This document shows, in pieces, positions 56,206 through 64,000 of a stretch of 64,000 nucleotides of DNA (position 1 is its first letter; every line of letters begins with the position of its first letter). The stretch is from Phoebastria nigripes (taxonomy: Eukaryota > Chordata > Aves > Procellariiformes > Diomedeidae), in assembly GCA_035582835.1 (NCBI GenBank), contig JAYKAV010000933.1, positions 603,226 to 667,225 of the forward strand, in the 5' to 3' direction. Position numbers and translations under genes: made by a program. The notes beneath the pieces were generated by a model, which searched no databases, was not told the DNA's origin, and saw only the letters and a program-made list of their open reading frames with translations.

Positions 56206-58289
56206 CTTCAGCACCCTAAAAAATCACACAGGTGAGCTGAGAAACCATAGGGAAAATGGCCTGATGTTGGGTGAGCACTTACAGCAACCACAAGCACAAG
56301 CATGACAGGATTATGGGGATTTATCCTTATTTTCTAGAGGAGGAGGTGATGATGTTAAAGCAAGTGTAACCTTTAAGGAGTTTACAGTTATTCTGTAAAG
56401 CACAGCACAGTGGGACGTGGTATCCCGAAGACCCGGCAGCTCACAAAGCTCCGCATTCATTTTCCACTTGAGTCCATTCATTTTATAGTTCAAAGAGACT
56501 CTGAAGCAAAGAGTTTCAGTCCTCATGCCTCTGACTGCCCAGCCAAGATGCACAACTGGGGTGCTCCAGGGAGCACCCGGCAGTCCTGGTTCTGGCATAT
56601 TCGCACAGACTGAAGCCCTACTGCAGGCAGAGGCATTTTGCCCAAGGTCCTGGTCCCCTGGTTGTCCTCACTAAAGGATACGTTACAGAGCCCAGGGCTC
56701 ATGTGGCAGGACACTCAGGGCTATCCCTTTGCTTACATACTAGCTCATTTATTATTCTTCTCCCACCGTTCACCTCTTGCAGCAATGCACCTAGAAGACA
56801 GCACATCCACCTCTCCGTTCTCATCATGCCTGTTCCTCACNGGCCAGCTAATGCAACACTTACATCTAACACAGCGGCACCCAACTCTGCTCCCAAGGCA
56901 AAGATGAACCAAAACATCTCCCAGGCTACGGATACTCAGAATGGAAAAGCTGTGCTAGATTGGGCAATGCCAGATTGAGCTGTGACAGCTGGAGAGTGCG
57001 TATCTGACAGCTCAGGAGACAGGCATGGCCACCTCTCCTCTCTGGTGTGTACACAAACTGCCTGAGCGTGTCTGCGAGCTGGTCACCACAAGCCCCCCGA
57101 AGCCGCTTCCACAGAGAGCGGCGCTTGGAGCAAGCCCTTCCCTCGCATCATGGTGACAAGTAATTTGGGGCTTTTGCCTCAGCCCCAGTCCCAAGTCCTA
57201 CCCCCTCTCTCTGACTACTTGCTTGCACCTCTGTCACACCATCAGCTGCTTCCCCACAGGTATCCCTTCCTTCCTGCTTTCTGCCCTGTTGCTCAACCCC
57301 AACAGCCCTCTCTTGGCTGCCAAACACTGGCCTGACAGTATAACTGCTGGCCACAACAGTGTCCCTCTCTTCAGATGTCCTTTAGATTGTGGGTGTGAAG
57401 GTCTTTTTGTCACCAGGGGCTGCCAGACCAAGAAGGATGACCTCCCATGGACAGGCTGTCCTCCAGGTAGTAGCTGGGCCTGGGAACCATCTCCATCCCT
57501 TGCAGCATGTCAAACCAGGGCACTGGGATATATGGCCCACTCTCTTTCCTTACTATAACCTTGAACTGTGCCCTGNACGGGAGCTTTTCGCTTGTTCAGA
57601 AAATATGGAAAATAACCAGCGAATCATAAAATTCACACTGAACTTCAGGCGTTCAGGAGTGCCTGCGGGATGCAGGAGCGAGTGTTTCCAGGCTGTTGGC
57701 TCCCATGTCACACAGGCCTTTTAGAAAAGCATGTCATAAAGAAGAAAGAGGAGGATGCGATGTTGCTGCTGCAAAGTCCAGATCTGGTCTGAGCCTCCAA
57801 CTGCTGGGAAGTTTGGGATCTGGGCACCCATCTCCTAGCGTCTCGCAGGAGGAGGGTAACAGAAATCTGAGTAACAACTTAGAAAACTACAGATGTGGAA
57901 TATTTAAAAGATTTAACCCACAGAACAATTTATCTTTTTGTAGCGCAAATGCCTGAGAGCTCCCTACCAGCCCAGAGGCACATGAAGTGCAAGGACCCCG
58001 TTTCATCCTGCTCCCATCGCTGCAGCGTGGACCCTGCTGCCCCTGCACCCCTTCCCCACGCGGACCAGGCTCTTGCTCCTCAACAACCGCCTGGTTCGAC
58101 TCAGCAATGCTGGGAAGCCTGGAAATTACACCAGGCTTGCAAAAACTCCGGTCAGGAGCCCTTTGCTGTTGTGCCTCTGCAGTGTTATCCCAGCGGGCGA
58201 GTTTTCCAGCCCAATAACCGCTGCCCCATCCCGGTCCCCATGCGGCAGTGGGGGACTCTGCCCCAGTGCCCCACTCCGGGGCAGCCGCC

Positions 58290-58760
58290 AGCCCCGGGCA
58301 CCGCCGGGCTGTGCCGCCAGCGGTGACACCACGTTTTCCCCGGTGCCTGGATGTCCGCCCCGGCACCACCGTCCTGCGAGCGGGGCAGCACCGGGGCGGG
58401 GGGCGGGAGAGCGCCCCGCCGGCCCGGCCCTGCCCTGCCCCGGCGGGACGCGCCCGGGACGGCCCGAGGGCCCGACGCCCGGCGGCGGCCCCGCGCCCCC
58501 GCCCCCGGGCCGGCCAGCGGGAGGCGGCCCCGCGCCCCCGGTTCCCTTCCCGGCCGCCTGCCCGCGGCAGCCCCGGGCCCCTCCGGCGGCTCCGGGCGGC
58601 TTTACCTTCTGCCACCGCCGCCGACCGGCCTCGGCGCCGCCACTTCCGCCTCTGCGCGGCGCCGCCCGCTGCTCCGCTGACACGGGCCGGGCGGGCCCCC
58701 GGGCGGCCCCAGCGGCGGCGGCCGCGTTGGGGAACCGGGCTGTGTGCGGGCGGAGGGGGG
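58290..58760. promoter_or_regulatory. CpG island, probable shared TRADD/FBXL8 promoter
   Basis: Extremely GC- and CpG-rich DNA between the diverging TRADD and FBXL8 genes. GC boxes (ggggcgggg, gggcggg) lie at about 58,393-58,406. An ETS-type motif GGCGGAAGTG reads on the minus strand (complement of 58641-58650). This is the only strong CpG island in the window and is placed where a head-to-head promoter would be. Start sites are inferred. Confidence 0.75.
58606..58690 (-). other. TRADD: Probable noncoding first exon of TRADD
   Basis: On the minus strand the sequence ggcagaag precedes a good donor, gtaaag (exon's last base 58606), inside the CpG island. The acceptor at 56215 just before the TRADD start codon would pair with it across a 2.4 kb intron. 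The upstream limit is a guess. Confidence 0.5.
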
Positions 58761-61700
58761 TAACGGAAAAGCGAAAAAAAAAAAAAAAACCCACCCTTGA
58801 AAACGCAAGGGGTATTCCACTTCCCGTGAATATCATCCGTTTTTCTTGTACTGCCCCAAAAAACAGCCCCGAGAGCTGGATTTCAGCCCGCGTTGCTTCC
58901 ATCCAAAGCCGGCAGCAAGGCCAGCCGAGAGGGACGGATGCTGTTTGCTGAGGAGGTCTGAACGGTTCTTGCCGTGCCTTGACGCCTCCAGGTCTTCACG
59001 CCACAACGTGGCTGGTGGCTCTGGCGGCAGGTGAATGCCCACCCAGCTTCAGCCACTTGGTCACTCGTGTAGGTGAGGATATATAAGACTACTCTGTTCA
59101 GATAGCCTAAGAGCTGCCCACCGGCTGGGACTGGGTGCGAGTCCCTGGTTCATTAGGGATGGAGGAAAGCAGGGTTGGTTGGACCCCCTGCGTAGCTTGT
59201 GGCTGACGGCACCGCAAGGCTGATGGGTCCTGGCTGGCACTCTTCAGCTTTCCCCCGCTGCTAACGAGAGTGAACAGTGAAAATGAAGATTGGTTGGGTT
59301 ATTAATTCCTGAGCACGGAGGAAGTTCAGCTCTCGCGCCCTCCCTTCCCTGGAGCTTATTTTGAAAAGGTGTCCTAGGATTATTTAATTGTGGAACACAG
59401 TAACTCTGCAGCATCTGTAACAGCATCCAGGGGCGTCCATTTGCTCAGGAGGGTCAAGAGGGATTAATGATGTGGAGTTTCCTTCTCCAGGCAAATCCAG
59501 CAGGCTCGGCAGGCAGGTAGGGACACCTCGGCCGGTCCTCGTGTCTTCTACAGGAGGGGTGAGGTGATGGTGTCAATATAGCTGCTGAATTCTGCTGGGC
59601 GTTCTGGTTTAGTCCTTCCTGCAGTGATACNTGAATGGTCTCCCACCTCTTTCTGAGCCAGGCGAGGCTGTGAACTCCGCTGTACTCCTCTGATGAACTG
59701 AACGGACAGGTAGAGAGAGTAAAGCAGCTTTTCCTGAATCCATGAGAGGTTCTGTGGCAAGTAAAGCAAGGAGCTGGATTTGGGTCTCCATCGCTCAAGC
59801 TCAGGTAGGAGCCTCCTGCCCAGGCTGCGTTTGTCTTGCATAGATGTCCTCCCGCGAGCAGAGGGGTCACAGCAGCTCCCTTCTTTGTCCCCAGCGGGCA
59901 AGAAGCTGGCGTGGGCCTGGGGCCCGATTTTGTGCCCACGTGCTAGCTGCCGTCACTCTGGCGTGGCAGTCGGTTTGTGCAAACTCCTTGGGGAACTGAA
60001 CGTCAAACAAAAGTGGAAAGCATTATAAAAGATTTTTTATATATACATCTATGTATTCAAAATACATATATATTTAATGCTATTTTACCACAACAGTATT
60101 TTAACAATATAAGTGAATTTGTTTGCCAAAGGAAAAATATAATTGAAATAAATGCCTGAAGGGGTTAATCCAGGTTGGCCCTCCTGGGTGCTCTCCTTTC
60201 CAGGGTCAGGCCCTGGTGGGCAGGCAGCACCCACAGTCCCCTTCAGGGTCAGTGGCCTGGCAGTGCCAGCGCTTCTGGAAACCGGGAATGTACTTGCTGG
60301 CAGTTTAAGCAGCAACTTGTGAGTTCGTGCATTTAAGGGTTAATGGGGTTAAATGAGCCCAGACATCCCAACCTTCCCCTACAAAAGACAAGCCCAAAGC
60401 AGCGCTGGCTCCCAGAGCCAGGTGGGAACCACAGGGTGAGTTGCTGTGGGGACCATCACCCACCCGTGTCCCATAAACATTTCTCCGTGAAGCTAATCTG
60501 TTTCCTGTATACTGAGGGGGTAAAAAAGGAAAGGGTAGCTGAGGCCCGAGTTTCTCTTCCACCAAGCCTTGCTGACTGCGTGCTTTCAGGGAGCATCCTG
60601 TGTGGCGAAATCAAAATGCTTTTGATAAGCACTCGGACTTTCACCCTGTTGGTTCCTGCTTGGGAAGTAAAGATGCCAGTGAAGGGAGAGGCTGCGGCTC
60701 AGCGGGGCTCAGCCGGCACGAGATTTGGGTGTCGGGATTCCGTGGCGTGCCTTCTTGGGGAACGCGTGGCTGGGGGAACAGAGGCTCCCCCTGAGCCTGG
60801 CAGCTGCTGGCCGGCTGCAGTGCGGGAAGGATCAGTGCTGGGGCCCTGCGGGGAAGCGGGGTGCTAGGTAACTTGTGGGGGGGACGCATGCCGAAGGAGG
60901 AGGAGGACAGGGCTATGAATCCGTGCGTTCCCATAAAGGATAGCGCAGCATCCCAGCTCCCACCCCATGGGCAGGGAAGGCGCCTCTCTCTCCGCTGTTA
61001 TTTTCGGCATCTCCTCCTCCGCTCCTCCCTCTGGGGCACAGCCCACGCTGGGAGCCGCAGGCAGGGAGCGCAGAGGAAGACGGGCTCTGCTCCGAGAGGT
61101 ACGCTGCGCCCCTTCCCGGACTGCCTGGCNGGGCCTACGCGGGGCTGGAGGGGATGCCGTGGCGGGGGGCTTCCCCACGCTGCTCGGCTGGCAGGGAGAG
61201 AGGCGGCCAGGCCCGGGCGCGTTGGGCGTCTCGCCCGGGTGCAGCACCGCCTGTTCCTGTTTGGGCTGCCGGCCGCTCGCTCCCAGCCAGCGTCTGCCTG
61301 GCTTCCTTGGGGCCTGCTGCGCTGAGAGCTGACGAAGCTCGGCGCGGCAACCAGCAGCGCTCCTCCATCGTGTGGTTAATAAAGCGTGGAGATCCTCGAT
61401 GGTTTACGAGATGTGGTCTGAACCTGGCTGTCCTCACCGGGGCAGGCACCCAAGGTGGGCCCAAGCCAACCCACAGCGTTCACAGACCGTGAACCATACT
61501 CCTCACTGACTCAAAGCCATGCAAGTACTTAAAGTAACACTGATAATTTTGCCTTTCTGCCTGCCTTCCAGTTCTCAGGCCGTATTTTTAAGCTTTTCCA
61601 AGCGATCGCCATGGCTGGAAATGCACTCTTACTTTCTAAGAGATTCAAGGTCCTTTTCACATGACTCCAAGGGCTCGGGCTTTAAGGAAAAATATCATAA

Positions 61701-63148
61701 TGAATACAAAAGGAGCTGAACACGTGAGAGTTCATGTAGGGCAAAGAGCAGTTTAACATTTTGGCAAATGTGTATTAGAGACGGTATTAAAAGCAGGTAA
61801 AGGTAGAAGAGCAGGGTCTGAGCTGTCAAGGTGATTGTCAGAGAAAATGACAAAAGAGAGCAAGTTCCCAGGAAGGAAGCAGGACTGTATCACTTGGCTG
61901 TTCTAGCTCGGTGGTGGGTGGAAAGGGGGTTGTCACTGATACGATGGTAGATAAGATAGTATAGCTGCTATGCTACTGCCACCTCGCACTTAAAATAATG
62001 AGTCACGCTTCAAAGCAGCGTATTCGAGAAAAAGGTGCAGTTGTGTTCCTCTCTGCATTATGCTTTTTGCCTCGCTACTCCATAGTTGCTTCATGTTTTT
62101 CAACTCTTTCCCTACTTCGAGGATATCTAGAAGCAGAGGTTTTCATTTAAATGAAACCTGCGATGCTGAGATAATGCTATGACTCCAAGACCTGGGGCTT
62201 CAAAAGCAAGAGGGCATGCTGTGAAATTCAGAGGGAGATTGCGAGACTTGCCCGTGCTCCAGTGCTAGTCTAGGAAGGGGAATGTTAGCATTTAAAAATC
62301 CCTTGCTTGTTTATGAGAGGGTTGAAAAAATATGTCATGTTGGATGTCATCTTGGTAGTTTTATTTGTGCAGAAACTTAGAAGATGGGTACGACAGATTT
62401 TGGAAGAAGATGAATGAAAAAGTTAGGTAATGGTCTGATGCGATGAACCTCAGCCTTCTTCCCAGGCGCTTACTCTTTTGCATTATAGTTCACATAAAAG
62501 GTTAATCAAAATATGCTTTTCCATTTCTAAGTCAGACATGTATAAATGCAATTTCTGAGAACTGGAGTCACAGTAATAAAACAGTTTTTTCAAACTGTCC
62601 TGTCTCATCAGAGGCAAAGACCACTGTAATTAAGCTACCGGTTTCTACTATAGGCCTTCTGTTTCACAATCAGTAAAAAATGGATATGTGAGGCTATTTT
62701 CTGTGCAGAGCTTCTGCTTGCAAAGAGGTTTTTTTCCCCCCACAGTTTGAGAAATCTGTCTCAGCTTTTTGAATACTGGTGCAGCAGTACTAGAAAATTC
62801 CCTTGCATTTTTATTACTCAGAGTAGCAAAACCTCACTGCAGGAAAAAAGGCCTTCCCCCCCCCCCCCAAAGCTTTGCTCTGACATCTTTAACTCTTGAA
62901 AAGTATCACCCATCTTCTTAGGATTGATTGAAAAAAACTGTGCAAAACAATTGGCCAACAGATTTTCCTCATTTTTGTGTTCAATTTCAAAGGTTGGTGA
63001 AATTTCAAGTTCGAAAAAAATTTTGACTTCCTCCGTGATCCAGTTGCATTGGTTTGATTTGTTAAATAAATACTAATCTCTCTCTCTCTCTTTTTTCTTT
63101 TTTCTTTTTTTTTTTTTTCTTCTCCATTTTTGTTGTTTTTCTGAACAG
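58760..63148 (+). other. FBXL8: FBXL8 upstream or 5' intron region
   Basis: No coding match. A TATA-like tatataag is at 59080-59087 on the + strand, about 0.4 kb past the CpG island. A second moderately CpG-rich stretch lies at about 60.9-61.3 kb, with a possible donor gtacgc near 61,099. A C13 run is at 62856-62868 and a long CT/T tract at 63077-63125 leads into the FBXL8 acceptor. Some noncoding FBXL8 exon must lie here or in the CpG island. Confidence 0.4.
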
Positions 63149-64000
63149 GGACTTTTGAGAATTAATTGCAGTTTCGGAAGTTTTTCCCATTTTTAAACCT
63201 GACTGAATCAGCAAAATGCCTGCTCCAGTCCCAGAACTGTGGAACTACATCCCAGAAGAAATCCTCATCCAAATTTTCTATTATCTTTCTCTTCNAGATA
63301 GATACACGGTCTTCCAGGTGTGCAGACAGTGGGCTACAGCTGTTTCTTCTAGCTCTGTTTGGCATTTCACAGAGATCAGGTAAGAGGATTGGGTTTCTAA
63401 TGTCCAAGCATCTCTGCAGGCATAACTAGATCATTATGTTTTCGGTGCCTGTCAAATACTTACACCACTCTGCTGTGACATTATTGACATTAACTGTGAC
63501 TTCTACGTGTGATGATATTATCTTACATGACTAGCACCGTTTTATGTAATAGAGAAAATTGTGTTATATGCTGGTTTTTTTTAATTGCTGCTGATGATTT
63601 GGCTTTCACGGAAAATATTACAATCTTAGGTACGTTGCTCGAAGTTGCCATTTGAAAATGGCAAGAGGCAGTTTCTAACTAGTCAACTTCCATCACAACA
63701 TGTACCTCTCTGATGGGTCTTTCTGGGGACTGACTTCTCTCACCTCCTGACTCCTTCAGCGTTTGGCCTTAACAGGCATCAAGTGAGAAGAAACTTCTGG
63801 GGAATCTGTTGATGTTTGCAGAAACACTAGTATCTGCTCTGTGGTTGCTCAGCTCAGCATTCACAGTGACTAAGAGTTTGTTTTACCCTTCCAGCTGTGA
63901 TTCAGAGGATGAGGAAGGCATGCTGCAGAGCCTACTCCAGTTCCTCAGCCAAATCAAACACCTGAAGATTGTGTTTGACCAGTCCAAGGAGGTCAACCGG
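63149..64000 (+). CDS. FBXL8: FBXL8, F-box and leucine-rich repeat protein 8, 3'-truncated by window
   Basis: Two exons are visible: 63149-63379 (coding from ATG 63216) and 63895 to the window edge. The start has A at -3 and an in-frame TGA at 63204-63206. The product opens MPAPVPELWNY, then an F-box (IPEEILIQIFYYLSL, VCRQW, SSVWHFTEI at about residues 12-54), and exon 2 gives SCDSEDEEGMLQSLLQFLSQ and IKHLKIVFDQSKEVNR, in register with ISCECELEGML of human FBXL8 as I recall it. The leucine-rich repeats lie beyond the window. Known role: substrate adaptor of SCF (SKP1-CUL1-F-box) ubiquitin ligases. Identity rests on F-box similarity plus position next to TRADD. An ambiguous base at 63292-63297 falls in a CNA codon where Arg is expected by family comparison. 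Confidence 0.88.
63216..63379 (+). CDS. FBXL8: FBXL8 first coding exon (F-box)
   Basis: Encodes 54 residues plus two bases of a Ser codon. Acceptor ctgaacag at 63148 for the exon, donor gtaaga after 63379. Confidence 0.9.
63895..64000 (+). CDS. FBXL8: FBXL8 second coding exon (partial)
   Basis: Acceptor cccttccag. It completes the Ser codon and reads on, open, to the window end. Confidence 0.88.

Noticed and set aside
57887..58951. Long open frames on both strands (up to 292 codons) over the CpG island
   Set aside because: They are Pro/Arg/Gly/Ala-rich products of extreme GC content, overlapping in several frames and strands at once. They lie where a promoter is expected.
60343..60867. 174-codon open frame on the + strand
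   Set aside because: It overlaps other frames in GC-rich DNA and shows no similarity I can name. More likely FBXL8 upstream sequence.

Overview
This is vertebrate nuclear DNA, almost certainly from a bird. Coding sequence is split into short exons with GT/AG junctions, introns run to several kb, and there are CR1 LINE 3' ends with the avian-style (ATTCTATG)n tail. Four protein-coding genes can be read with confidence: PHAF1 (C16orf70, + strand, 5' end outside the window), B3GNT9 (- strand), TRADD (- strand) and FBXL8 (+ strand, 3' part outside the window). From memory, order and orientation match human chromosome 16q22.1 (PHAF1> <B3GNT9 <TRADD FBXL8>).

Layout. 1-22,980: thirteen PHAF1 coding exons and a 3'UTR of about 1.95 kb. 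23.0-29.7 kb: AT-rich intergenic DNA with no recognisable gene. 30,894-32,141: single-exon B3GNT9 coding sequence, preceded by a likely splice acceptor. 32.2-49.6 kb: gene-poor spacer with CpG-rich patches, a CR1 copy, a cluster of ambiguous bases and homopolymer runs. 49,657-56,205: four TRADD coding exons, with a likely noncoding first exon in the CpG island at about 58.3-58.75 kb. 58.7-63.1 kb: FBXL8 upstream or 5'UTR-intron territory. 63,149-64,000: the first two coding exons of FBXL8.

The four genes are not a pathway. PHAF1 is an autophagy-associated factor acting with BCAS3, B3GNT9 is a Golgi glycosyltransferase-family protein, TRADD is the TNFR1 death-domain adaptor, and FBXL8 is an SCF ubiquitin-ligase substrate adaptor. 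They share an old neighbourhood, and TRADD and FBXL8 are head to head across the CpG island. I found no new biological system. The items most worth a second look are a cluster of Pumilio-type motifs in the PHAF1 3'UTR, a perfect 11-bp hairpin in a TRADD intron, unassigned CpG-rich patches between B3GNT9 and TRADD, and the concentration of ambiguous bases at 37.8-43.8 kb.
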